64,000 nt of DNA from Alphaproteobacteria bacterium (GTDB lineage: Bacteria; Pseudomonadota; Alphaproteobacteria; JANQMY01). The position numbers were made by a program, and so were the translations under genes. This document shows, in pieces, positions 1 to 7,968 of the stretch (the first letter of the stretch is position 1; every line of letters begins with the position of its first letter). The DNA lies in NCBI GenBank assembly GCA_028289425.1, contig JANQPL010000004.1, positions 310,001 to 374,000 of the forward strand, in the 5' to 3' direction. The notes under the pieces were generated by a model. The model saw only the letters and a list, made by a program, of their open reading frames with translations, did no database searches and was not told where the DNA came from.

Positions 1-1317
1 CCGCCGGTTCAGAAACAGCAAGGCCTGCTCGCCGGCGTCAAAGGCGTCGGTCAAGGCGCTCGTCAGGGTCGGCGACAGCCAGGATTGCCGGTCCGGCGGG
101 TCTTTCCGCAAATCGATCAGTTTGACGTCCGGCAGCTCTGCGCTGCCGTGCCGTGTTGGGAGTTCGTAATGGGCATAACGGCCCGATTGGGCATTGGCGA
201 CGGTTTCCAGCGACGGTGTCGCCGAGGCCAAAACGATCGGCACATCCGCCAACTGCGCGCGCACCACCGCCATGTCCCGCGCGCCATAGATCACGCCGTC
301 TTCCTGCTTGAAAGAGCCGTCATGTTCCTCGTCAACGACAATGAGCCCCAGCCGCGGGAACGGCAGGAACAGCGCGGACCGCGCGCCCACCACCACGTCC
401 ACCTCACCGGCGGCAACGGCCCGCCAGGTCCGCCTGCGTTCGTTGGATTTTATGTCCGAATGCCATTGGGCGGGCTTGCAGCCGAAACGCTGCTCAAACC
501 TTTCCAGGAACTGGACGGTGAGCGCGATTTCCGGCAGCAGGATGAGCGCCTGGCGCCCTTCCCGGATCGCTTGGGCCACCGCCTCGAAATAGACTTCGGT
601 TTTCCCCGACCCGGTGACCCCATCCAGCAGGCTGGGCGCAAACCGGTCATGCCGCACCGCGTCGCGAAAGGCCGCCGCAATTCCCGCTTGCTGGTCGGTT
701 AGATCGGTCGGTTGGAAATCCGGATCCGGCTTTGGAAAGGGCAGATCCCCCGGCAGCTCGATTTCGCGCAACGCGCCTGTCTTTACCAAGCCGTGCACCA
801 CACTTGTGGAAACGCCAGCGATGGTGGAAAGGTCCCGCATCATCAAGGGCGGCGTCTCGGAAAGGGTTGCCAAAACGCGCGTTCTGGCCGCCGTTGCGCG
901 CGGCGGTGCTTCCCCCGTAGGCTCATAGGCGATCCGCGCTTTGGGCGGTGCATAGGTGTTGGGCCCGCGCATGGCCAAACGCAGAACCGCCCCCAACGGG
1001 TAGCAGGTGTAGTGCGATACCCACTCAATAAACTTACGTAATTCTTTCGGCATGCCCGTCACGGGCAAGCGCATCAAGACGTCTTTAACTTTGGCCTGCT
1101 CGATTTCGCGGCTTTCATCCTCGCCTGCGTCGTCCCACACCACCCCATTGACGGTTCGGTTACCAAGGGGCACGGAAACATAATCGCCGGGTTCCAGCGT
1201 TAACTCCGCTTGAACCGCATAGTCGTATGGTCCTACAAGAGGAAGCGGGATCAAAACCTTCACTCTTGGTTTTGGTTCTTCCTCCAACAGGGGGGGTATG
1301 GCGGCGTGGTCTGCCAT
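1..1317 (-). CDS. priA: Primosomal protein N' (replication restart helicase PriA), N-terminal part
   Basis: Reverse-strand frame open from the ATG at 1317 to the left edge, giving the first 439 residues. PriA is the 3'-5' DNA helicase that reloads the replisome at stalled forks. The fragment shows the N-terminal DNA-binding region, then a Walker A motif GVTGSGKTE near residue 232 and a DEEH Walker B/helicase II motif near residue 331, followed by the SATPS helicase III motif. The zinc-binding and C-terminal domains lie outside the window. It is divergent from fsa with 42 bases between starts. Truncated only by the window edge; no internal stop seen. Confidence 0.93.
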   Translation of the reverse strand, partial: MADHAAIPPLLEEEPKPRVKVLIPLPLVGPYDYAVQAELTLEPGDYVSVPLGNRTVNGVVWDDAGEDESREIEQAKVKDVLMRLPVTGMPKELRKFIEWVSHYTCYPLGAVLRLAMRGPNTYAPPKARIAYEPTGEAPPRATAARTRVLATLSETPPLMMRDLSTIAGVSTSVVHGLVKTGALREIELPGDLPFPKPDPDFQPTDLTDQQAGIAAAFRDAVRHDRFAPSLLDGVTGSGKTEVYFEAVAQAIREGRQALILLPEIALTVQFLERFEQRFGCKPAQWHSDIKSNERRRTWRAVAAGEVDVVVGARSALFLPFPRLGLIVVDEEHDGSFKQEDGVIYGARDMAVVRAQLADVPIVLASATPSLETVANAQSGRYAHYELPTRHGSAELPDVKLIDLRKDPPDRQSWLSPTLTSALTDAFDAGEQALLFLNRR

Positions 1318-1359
1318 GGTCTCCTAATTATAAAACACACAAACGAGATAAGGCGTCAG

Positions 1360-2013
1360 ATGAAGTTCTTTGTCGACACGGCCGACATTGATGAGATTCG
1401 GGATCTCGCCGCAACCGGTATGGTGGACGGGGTGACGACCAACCCCTCTTTGGTCGCGAAATCAGGCCGCAATTTTTTTGAAGTTTTAGAGGAAATCTGC
1501 AGCGTTGTATCAGGTCCGGTGAGTGCCGAAGTGGCCGCCACCGAGCATGAAGCCATGATGGCCGAAGCGCAAAAGCTGACCAGCGTTGCCAAAAACATCA
1601 CTATCAAGGTGCCGCTCACCTGGGACGGGCTGAAGACCTGCCGCGCGCTGGCGGACCAAGGCACCATGGTGAACGTCACCTTATGCTTTTCGCCCAACCA
1701 GGCGCTTCTGGCGGCAAAAGCGGGGGCGGCGTTCATTTCCCCCTTTGTGGGACGGCTTGACGATATCACCCATGACGGGATGGCTCTGATCGAAGAAATC
1801 AAGACCATCTATGACCATTACGATGCGCTGACCACGCAAATTCTCGTGGCCTCGGTGCGTCATCCAATTCATGTGCGCGATGCGGCCCTGCTGGGAGCCG
1901 ATGTTGCCACCCTGCCCCCCAATGTGCTGAGGGCCTTGGCCAATCATCCGTTGACGGATAAAGGCCTGGCCGCGTTTTTGGCCGATTGGGAAAAGACGGG
2001 CCAAACCATATAA
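1360..2013 (+). CDS. fsa: Fructose-6-phosphate aldolase / small transaldolase
   Basis: 217-residue protein of the short TalC/MipB/FSA transaldolase subfamily, a cytosolic TIM barrel handling C3 transfer between sugar phosphates. It opens with [10 protein letters not shown], and the Schiff-base lysine is K83 in [17 protein letters not shown] is present near residue 26. The frame stays open upstream to 1210, but the ATG at 1360 gives the family-typical N-terminus and is preceded by AAGG at good spacing. Sequence cannot decide between fructose-6-phosphate aldolase and true transaldolase activity. It is followed by the DUF484 gene after 26 bases, probably co-transcribed. Confidence 0.93.
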   Translation: MKFFVDTADIDEIRDLAATGMVDGVTTNPSLVAKSGRNFFEVLEEICSVVSGPVSAEVAATEHEAMMAEAQKLTSVAKNITIKVPLTWDGLKTCRALADQGTMVNVTLCFSPNQALLAAKAGAAFISPFVGRLDDITHDGMALIEEIKTIYDHYDALTTQILVASVRHPIHVRDAALLGADVATLPPNVLRALANHPLTDKGLAAFLADWEKTGQTI

Positions 2014-2039
2014 GTGAGTAAGTGAGGCGATAGAGTATC

Positions 2040-2765
2040 GTGGCGTACCATTCTGGAAACTCAACCGCACAAACGCGGCATATTCCCCTGACGGCCGAAG
2101 AGGTCAAAACGTACCTCCGCGAGAATGCGGAAACCGTGCACGACGATGCGGAATTGATGGCCTTGCTGCTGCCGGGCATCGAAGACGACGGCAATGTGGT
2201 GAGCTTTCAGTCTCACCTGGTGCGTAAGCTTCAGACCGAGCTGGCGCTGGCGCGGACGGATCAGTCGGATCTGTTGCGCACGGCGCGCGGCAATATGAAC
2301 GCGCAAGAACGCGTCCATGTGGCCGTGCTGCGGTTTCTGGAAGCGCAATCCTTCGCCCACCTCATCCACATAATCAGCCATGAAATGGGCGCGTGTTTGG
2401 ATGTGGATGCGGTGCGCTTGTGCGTGGAAGTGGCGAGCGACGACGTGCCCACCGATGCGGGGCTTCAGGACATTGTCATGCTGCCCATCGGCATGACGGA
2501 CATGCTGATCGGTCCGGAAGAGCCGGCGCTGCTGCAGAGTTCTGAGCTGCGCATGCCGGAGCTGTACGGCTTTGACGATCACGGCCTGCAATCGGAGGCG
2601 CTGGTGCGCTTGAACATCGCATCGGAAGCGCCGGGCGCCATGCTGGCCATGGCAAGCCTAGACCCCGACATGTTCTGCCCGGACCATGGCACGGAGCTGT
2701 TGGATTTCCTCGCCCGGGCCCTCGAACGCTGCCTGCGCGCCTGGCTCGACCTGCCCGAGGGGTGA
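2040..2765 (+). CDS. DUF484 family protein (GAF-like)
   Basis: 241-residue protein matching the DUF484 family, which is often found next to xerC. The N-terminal third is charged and probably helical (YLRENAETVHDDAELMALLL); the rest looks like a degenerate GAF-type sensor fold. No enzymatic motif is visible and the family has no firmly assigned biochemical role. The start is a GTG at 2040, 26 bases after fsa. In related genomes xerC usually follows directly; here four reverse-strand genes intervene, so the DUF484-xerC pair has been split. Confidence 0.85.
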   Translation: MAYHSGNSTAQTRHIPLTAEEVKTYLRENAETVHDDAELMALLLPGIEDDGNVVSFQSHLVRKLQTELALARTDQSDLLRTARGNMNAQERVHVAVLRFLEAQSFAHLIHIISHEMGACLDVDAVRLCVEVASDDVPTDAGLQDIVMLPIGMTDMLIGPEEPALLQSSELRMPELYGFDDHGLQSEALVRLNIASEAPGAMLAMASLDPDMFCPDHGTELLDFLARALERCLRAWLDLPEG

Positions 2766-2809
2766 GCACGCGCCCTCGGCTCAGCCGCGGGGCGAACGAA
2801 CGGCCCTTG

Positions 2810-3652
2810 CTACTCCAGATCGACGCTGAAGTCGCCCTCAACGCGTTTCCAGCAGGGTTCCAAGGCCTCCACAAACTTGACGGCCCACTCCGCCGGCGTG
2901 CCTTCTTCAGAGGGCTTGCCTTGGTAGGTGCTTTGTTCCGCCGCCGCGCTGAACTGCACTTCCACCATACCGGTGTACCGAGATACATCCGCTTCTTTCA
3001 CGGGCGCAAACTTTAGGCTCCAAAGTTGCTCCAGAGCCTGTTGTGCCGGTTTGCAATGCTCAAGCTTTGTCTCGAACCTTTCAAAGGGAATTTGCCGAAC
3101 AATTTGATTGAGCGGCACATCGGGAGCCTGCGCTCTTAGCTGCTTGAACAAGTCCCAAACATACGTTCCGCGCTGCTCCGCGGTTGCGCCTTGGTGGCCC
3201 GCCGGCCGCGGTGAACGCACCATTCGAATGAAATGTTGGCGCTTCACCAATGCTCTGTCATTGCTGTGACGCGTCAGGATCTCGACCATACCAAGACCGA
3301 GCACGGGACTTCTGCCGCGGGGGATGTGGTGCCCATACTGTTGAACGTAGAGCGTCGTTCCCGTTCGATGGAATTGATCTGTTCCATCCCCCATGCGGCT
3401 TGCACGAACCCCCACATCGCCAATGATGGTAACGGGATCGAGAACCACCTGGTTGAGGACCCATCTTTCCATCAGGAAATAGGGGATCTCATTCGGATCA
3501 AGCTTTTCAGCGCGATTTTTTTCAAATGCATCAACCCGAGCGGCGACGCGCTCATCATAGGTACGGATCGGGTGGTCATTGCCGGCGGCCCATGCGCTGC
3601 CCAAAATGAAGCCGCTGAAAGCAAGATACCCTGCAAGCCGGAGCATGCTCAT
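2810..3652 (-). CDS. Secreted protein of unknown function
   Basis: 280 residues beginning with a convincing signal peptide (MSMLRLAGYLAFSGFILG, cleavage probably after AWA). I do not recognise a family. The mature part is soluble, rich in R, D and H, and has a GDGTDQFHRTGTT segment in the middle but no obvious catalytic motif. The ATG at 3652 is chosen because it has a strong Shine-Dalgarno (GGAGGAATT); the longer frame to 3718 would bury the signal peptide. It starts 23 bases after the mnmH stop, so it is probably co-transcribed. A run of ten Gs directly precedes its ribosome binding site. Confidence 0.72.
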   Translation of the reverse strand: MSMLRLAGYLAFSGFILGSAWAAGNDHPIRTYDERVAARVDAFEKNRAEKLDPNEIPYFLMERWVLNQVVLDPVTIIGDVGVRASRMGDGTDQFHRTGTTLYVQQYGHHIPRGRSPVLGLGMVEILTRHSNDRALVKRQHFIRMVRSPRPAGHQGATAEQRGTYVWDLFKQLRAQAPDVPLNQIVRQIPFERFETKLEHCKPAQQALEQLWSLKFAPVKEADVSRYTGMVEVQFSAAAEQSTYQGKPSEEGTPAEWAVKFVEALEPCWKRVEGDFSVDLE

Positions 3653-3659
3653 AATTCCT

Positions 3660-3669
3660 CCCCCCCCCC
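3660..3669 (-). repeat. G10 homopolymer at a ribosome binding site
   Basis: Ten consecutive C on the + strand (G on the coding strand) immediately upstream of the AGGAATT Shine-Dalgarno of the secreted-protein gene. Long G/C tracts slip easily during replication and are also a sequencing hazard. Confidence 0.9.
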
Positions 3670-3675
3670 TGAAAT

Positions 3676-4773
3676 TTAAGCGTCGACAAAACCTGATTGA
3701 TGCGCGCGGGGATTGCAATCATGTTTCTCTTCCACAATTCCCGCTAAGATCTGGGCCGCCCGGTCGAGATCCGTGTCCAACAAGTCCGGCAGCGAGATCG
3801 TCTCTACCAATTTGGCCTCCCTGCGCGCGCGGTGTTTGGCGTAGCGGCCGTCGTAATGGCGGGCCATGAGGTCGGTGGCCAGCTCTTCGAACGCGCCACC
3901 CGCCGCCAGCTTGAGCCAGTCCTCGATCACCTCGGCGGCATGATAGGGACGCAGTCGGTTAATCACGTCCACCAGAAGTTTTTGGTTGTCCACAATGTCT
4001 CGGTAGGCGTGGGTGAGGTAGCGGGCGCGGGCCGCCAGCGGCGCTTCCAGGCGGATGCGCGGGGCGCCGCGCATGGCTGCCCAAATGGATGGCGGGATCG
4101 ACCGGGCGCCGATTTTGTTCGATTCCGATTCCACCACTACGGGGCGCGTGGGGTCGAGGCCGGCGATCGCAAGACCCAATCGACCTTCGAAAGTCTTCTG
4201 GGTCGGTTGCTCCGTAGACTGAGCACCGAAGAGGGAGCCCCGGTGATTGGCAGCGCCTTCCAAATCGATGATCTGCACCCCCAATTGGGCGGCGCGGTTC
4301 AGCACATCGGTTTTGGCCGTGCCCGTATTGCCCTCCAAAATGATGAGCGGTGCGGGGAAGGGCCCCGTGTGGGTCGCGTCCACCACCAGGCGGCGATAGG
4401 TGCGGTAGCCCCCGGCCAGCGTTTCCACGGGCCAGCCGATTTGCTTGAGGATCGTCGCGAAAGAGCCCGAGCGCTGCCCGCCGCGCCAGCAATAGACAAG
4501 CGGCCGGTAGCCCCCCGGCTTGTCGGCGAGATAATTGTTCAAATGACGCGCCGCGTTTTGGGCCACCAAGGCAGCGCCGATCTTGCGCGCCCGGAACTTG
4601 CTTTCCTGCACATAGATGGTGCCCACCCGCGCGCGTTCTTCATCGTTCAGCACCGGCAGGTTGACCGCCCCCGGCAGATGATCTTCAGCGAACTCCGACG
4701 GCGAGCGCACATCGATCACGTCATCGAAGGGCAGGTCGAGGAAGTCCGAAAGGCCTTTTGGTTCCAGAGCCAT
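3676..4773 (-). CDS. mnmH: tRNA 2-selenouridine/geranyl-2-thiouridine synthase
   Basis: 365-residue protein that converts 2-thiouridine at tRNA wobble position 34 to 2-selenouridine using selenophosphate, through a geranylated intermediate. The N-terminal rhodanese domain carries the active-site C95 in VYCWRGGQRSGSF, and a P-loop GNTGTAKT follows at residues 148-155. The family-typical start MALEPKGL is the ATG at 4773; a TTG at 4791, four bases after AGGAG, is an alternative. The expected partner selD is not in the window. It lies in a reverse-strand block inserted between DUF484 and xerC. Confidence 0.9.
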   Translation of the reverse strand: MALEPKGLSDFLDLPFDDVIDVRSPSEFAEDHLPGAVNLPVLNDEERARVGTIYVQESKFRARKIGAALVAQNAARHLNNYLADKPGGYRPLVYCWRGGQRSGSFATILKQIGWPVETLAGGYRTYRRLVVDATHTGPFPAPLIILEGNTGTAKTDVLNRAAQLGVQIIDLEGAANHRGSLFGAQSTEQPTQKTFEGRLGLAIAGLDPTRPVVVESESNKIGARSIPPSIWAAMRGAPRIRLEAPLAARARYLTHAYRDIVDNQKLLVDVINRLRPYHAAEVIEDWLKLAAGGAFEELATDLMARHYDGRYAKHRARREAKLVETISLPDLLDTDLDRAAQILAGIVEEKHDCNPRAHQSGFVDA

Positions 4774-4838
4774 GGGCGCAAGGAATAGCAAAGAGCTCCT
4801 ATTGCTGTCGAATGCGATAGGCCTAGCTGTTTGCCATG

Positions 4839-5453
4839 CTAGTCATCCTCTGCGCGGGGCTCTACGCCGGCAAATTTCAGCAAAGATGAAAAATCGTGGC
4901 CGTCAGCGGCGCGTAGAGCATGAATGTATTCCTTCCGTCGGGGGCTGTCGCTGGTGAGTGTCTGCCCGCCCGACCAGTCGATGGGCTTGTGGTCAAAACA
5001 CTCTGACAGATAGACGTCGGCAGCGATACGGGCGTGGCGGCCGTTACCATTGGCGAAAGGGTGTATTTGGACGAGGCGGTGATGAAACCTCGCACCGGCT
5101 TCTAGCGGCGTATAGGTCTGGTTCTCCGCCCAAAATCGGGCGTCGTCCAATAACACGCGCAGTTGCACGGCGATTTGAACCGGATCGATTCCGATATTTT
5201 TCTCCGTTAGCCGGAATGTCCCCGCCCAATCCCACACTTGCCCAAACAGCCTTTTGTGAAGTTCACGCACAAAGTCCTCCGACAGCACGTCTTGTTTGCG
5301 CCTTTTCGACAGCCACTGAAGACCTTCCTGGACATTTGCTTGTTCTAGTTGATCCAACTCGCCACGCGTGGTGACGTGCTTAAACTTGAGGCCTTCGAGT
5401 TCATCCGGATCGAGAGGGGTTGCCCCGAAAGGCTCCTGCGCGATCGGCGTCAT
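4839..5453 (-). CDS. Mobile mystery protein B, Fic-domain protein
   Basis: 204-residue Fic protein. Fic enzymes usually transfer AMP from ATP to protein hydroxyl groups. The motif HPFANGNGRHAR at residues 131-142 has the catalytic H131 and the GNGR anion hole; the acidic residue usual after HPFx is Asn here. Sequence and pairing match mobile mystery protein B (TIGR02613), found with protein A on plasmids and other mobile DNA. Its ATG overlaps the upstream gene's stop by four bases (ATGA), implying translational coupling. Toxin, regulator or housekeeping modifier cannot be told from sequence. Confidence 0.85.
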   Translation of the reverse strand: MTPIAQEPFGATPLDPDELEGLKFKHVTTRGELDQLEQANVQEGLQWLSKRRKQDVLSEDFVRELHKRLFGQVWDWAGTFRLTEKNIGIDPVQIAVQLRVLLDDARFWAENQTYTPLEAGARFHHRLVQIHPFANGNGRHARIAADVYLSECFDHKPIDWSGGQTLTSDSPRRKEYIHALRAADGHDFSSLLKFAGVEPRAEDD

Positions 5454-5920
5454 TCTTCGTCCCAGAGGTTGCGCGGTATCTTTCGAATGAGTTCGCGCGT
5501 CACGCGTTCGATCTCTTCTTCGATGATATCTTTTGGCTGGGATTGGTTTTCCAACGCCATATGAGTGCTTGCCCGTTCTACAAGGGCCACAGCCTTCTTG
5601 TAGGCTTGAGCGGCGATAACGTCCTCGATGCGGCCATGTTCGGGGACAATCGCGTAGACGAAACGGCACCCCATGGCGGATGCGGCGGACTGCATCGTTT
5701 TCAGGGTCACGCCGCCGCTTTTCTCGGACTTCTCTAAATGGGAGATCCGCTGTTGTATGACCCCAAGCCGGTTGCCAAGCTGACGCCCGGACATGCCGAT
5801 CGCTTTGCGCACACTTGTGATCCATCCTTCCGGAGGCGGCCCGAACTGGGCTGTCCCGCCTTCCGCTGCGCGGTTTACAAGAGTTTGATACTGCTTTCTC
5901 GCAAGGTCTTTTACGCTCAT
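5450..5920 (-). CDS. Mobile mystery protein A, helix-turn-helix regulator
   Basis: 156-residue protein matching mobile mystery protein A (TIGR02612). It has an Xre-type helix-turn-helix around residues 42-62 (MSGRQLGNRLGVIQQRISHL), followed by a charged helical C-terminal region ending RKIPRNLWDEE. It is the first gene of a two-gene operon with the Fic partner, which it overlaps by four bases. A perfect 9-bp inverted repeat begins 31 bases upstream of its start and is a candidate self-operator. The antitoxin-like role is inferred from the arrangement, not shown by sequence. Confidence 0.85.
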   Translation of the reverse strand: MSVKDLARKQYQTLVNRAAEGGTAQFGPPPEGWITSVRKAIGMSGRQLGNRLGVIQQRISHLEKSEKSGGVTLKTMQSAASAMGCRFVYAIVPEHGRIEDVIAAQAYKKAVALVERASTHMALENQSQPKDIIEEEIERVTRELIRKIPRNLWDEE

Positions 5921-5951
5921 TTGTCTATATTTTTATCGTTGGATGGTATTT

Positions 5952-5975
5952 TTCAACTATTTTTACATAGTTGAA
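5952..5975 (-). promoter_or_regulatory. Perfect dyad upstream of mobile mystery protein A
   Basis: TTCAACTAT, six bases, ATAGTTGAA: a perfect 9-bp inverted repeat in an AT-rich 218-base divergent region between mobile mystery protein A and xerC. Position and symmetry suit the operator of the adjacent helix-turn-helix protein; binding is inferred. Confidence 0.55.
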
Positions 5976-6101
5976 TGTGACTTAAAAATCTATTTATGTA
6001 TAGTGAAAAAATTGTGCAAGAAGCGGCCAAGCATACGTAAAACGCCATTGAAATTAACCCTTTAGGGTCATTGGGGAAATTCAGATCAAGCCGCAATCGA
6101 C

Positions 6102-6107
6102 TATACT
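6102..6107 (+). promoter_or_regulatory. Possible -10 element for xerC
   Basis: TATACT lies 31 bases before the xerC ATG, in the AT-rich divergent spacer. No convincing -35 box stands at the usual distance, so this is tentative. Confidence 0.3.
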
Positions 6108-6138
6108 GGCACGAGCGAATCACAAAGCGACGGAACGG

Positions 6139-7071
6139 ATGCCTAAATCCGGCAAAAGGAAAACGGCGGAAGAGTATCTGCCCGACTGGCTCGCCCATCT
6201 GGCCAGTGGGCGGCGCATGAGCGCCCATACCGTGGCGGCCTATGAGCGGGACATTGAGAAATTCTTCGAGTTTCTGGGCGAGCACTTGGGCAAGACGGCC
6301 CGCCTCGGAGATTTGTCCACTCTCGCGCTATCGGACTTCCGCGCCTTCCTCGCCTGGCGGCGGCGGGACGATGTGTCGGTGAAAACCCTGGCGCGGCTGC
6401 TATCATCGGTGCGGGCCTTTTTCCGCTATCTGGAGCGGCAAGAACTGGTGGAGAACGCCGCCATTCACAGCGTGCGTTCCCCCAAACTGCCCCATGCGGT
6501 GCCGAAACCGCTCGCAGTGGAGGCTGCCGCAGCGGTGACCCATGCATCGCCGGTCAACACCCAAGAAGCGTGGGTATCGGCGCGCGATGCCGCCGTCTTG
6601 ACCTTGCTTTACGGCGCGGGCTTGCGTGTTTCGGAAGCTTTGGGGTTGGACGGTAAAGACTGGCCGGCGGACGGGCCGTTGCGGATCGTCGGCAAGGGCA
6701 ACAAGGAGCGCGTCGTGCCATTGATCCCGGAAGTCCGTACCCTGATTGAACGCTATCTGGATCTGCGGCCGACACCGCTGACGGACGGTGCGCCCCTGTT
6801 CATCGGTGTGCGCGGCGGACGGCTGGGGGCCCGCGCCGTCCAGAAACTGATGGTGCGCCTGCGCTCGGCCCTGGACCTTCCCGACAGCGCAACGCCCCAT
6901 GCGCTGCGCCATTCCTTCGCAACGCACTTGCTGGGCAATGGCGGCGACCTGCGCGGCATTCAGGAACTGCTGGGTCATGCGAGCCTGTCCACCACCCAGC
7001 GCTACACGGAAGTGGATAGCGCCACTCTGCTGGACGTCTACGACAAAGCCCATCCGCGCGCGGACGGATAA
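6139..7071 (+). CDS. xerC: Tyrosine recombinase XerC
   Basis: 310-residue site-specific recombinase that, with XerD, resolves chromosome dimers at dif. The N-terminal SAM-like core-binding domain covers about residues 10-110. The catalytic set is complete: R163 (GAGLRVSEALGL), K186 (GKGNKE), H254 and R257 (HALRHSF), H280 (LLGHASL) and nucleophile Y289 (TQRYTEV). Length is normal. Position near fsa and DUF484 suggests the housekeeping recombinase rather than a phage integrase, although foreign-looking genes now sit directly upstream. Confidence 0.93.
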   Translation: MPKSGKRKTAEEYLPDWLAHLASGRRMSAHTVAAYERDIEKFFEFLGEHLGKTARLGDLSTLALSDFRAFLAWRRRDDVSVKTLARLLSSVRAFFRYLERQELVENAAIHSVRSPKLPHAVPKPLAVEAAAAVTHASPVNTQEAWVSARDAAVLTLLYGAGLRVSEALGLDGKDWPADGPLRIVGKGNKERVVPLIPEVRTLIERYLDLRPTPLTDGAPLFIGVRGGRLGARAVQKLMVRLRSALDLPDSATPHALRHSFATHLLGNGGDLRGIQELLGHASLSTTQRYTEVDSATLLDVYDKAHPRADG

Positions 7072-7074
7072 CCC

Positions 7075-7890
7075 CTACCCCCACAAGCCCGGCAGGACGA
7101 TTGCCGCGCTAAAGACGGCAATGGCCAATGCCGCTGTTCCGCCCACCGGCGCCAAGTGGCGATCATTTGAGCGTGTTCTGACCAATGACCACGCAAGCGC
7201 CAGAATGAGCCCGTAGGCGAGCCCATGGCTGATGAGCAACAGGGGCCCCAGCACGGCGAAGGGGCCGCCCAATTGTTCGAAGGTATACACCCCCACCATC
7301 AGGCCCGTGCCGATCCATAACCAACCGATCCACTTTTGGCCAAGCCCGGGCTGGCGCAAGGCAATGCCCGTCCCGATGAGCCAGGCGCACATACCCCAGA
7401 AGCTCAAATTCTCGCCGATGGCATTTCCCGCATAGTGGTGAAACGCCTCCAACATCAGTAGAACGACCTTGCCCTGGGGCCCGGACAAATCGTGACCGGC
7501 GGCGTGGTTCGCGAAAACCGGAATTAGGATCGGCCAGCGCAGAAAGCCCATGGTCTGCGCCACCCCGTAGAGCACACCGCCGCCGGTGGCGATGGTCAGC
7601 CAAGGTCCGTCTCCTGCGGACAAAGCACGCGGCAAGGTCAGAACGGCCGCAGCGAACAGCAAATGCGAGACGGCAAACAGATAATAGAACCCCCGCACCT
7701 GGGCTTCGCTGGCGCGAAACGCCTCCAATATCTTCGGCGCCGGTGCGCGCAGGATGTCCGGAAATCCAAAGGCGGCCGCAAGCCCCAAATAGGCTGTCAG
7801 TGAAAGCCCTACAAACATGAACAGCAGGGTTGCAGGCACGGCGCGGTCGGCGGCTGTGGGGTCATGTGTGGAATGCGGAGTGGCCGTCAT
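7075..7890 (-). CDS. Multi-pass membrane protein, DUF4386-like
   Basis: 271 residues with about seven predicted hydrophobic helices, starting after a short polar N-terminus (LLFMFVGLSLTAYLGLAAAFG) and ending at IVLPGLWG. The pattern resembles the DUF4386 family of bacterial membrane proteins, whose function is unknown. No transport or catalytic signature was found. It converges with xerC, with only three bases between stop codons. Confidence 0.65.
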   Translation of the reverse strand: MTATPHSTHDPTAADRAVPATLLFMFVGLSLTAYLGLAAAFGFPDILRAPAPKILEAFRASEAQVRGFYYLFAVSHLLFAAAVLTLPRALSAGDGPWLTIATGGGVLYGVAQTMGFLRWPILIPVFANHAAGHDLSGPQGKVVLLMLEAFHHYAGNAIGENLSFWGMCAWLIGTGIALRQPGLGQKWIGWLWIGTGLMVGVYTFEQLGGPFAVLGPLLLISHGLAYGLILALAWSLVRTRSNDRHLAPVGGTAALAIAVFSAAIVLPGLWG

Positions 7891-7968
7891 GATCCTGATC
7901 TCTCTTGTTAGGGCGGATCATGGGGCATGAGGCGGCGCTGCGTATTGAACAATCGCGCCAATCGAGTG

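Noticed and set aside
85-702. + strand open frame in the first kilobase
   Set aside because: Antisense to priA, which has clear helicase motifs on the other strand.
3832-4788. + strand open frame opposite mnmH
   Set aside because: Antisense to a well-supported gene, no ribosome site or homology.
5921-6138. dif site next to xerC
   Set aside because: I looked for a 28-bp XerC/XerD site in the AT-rich spacer; none with the two conserved arms is visible.
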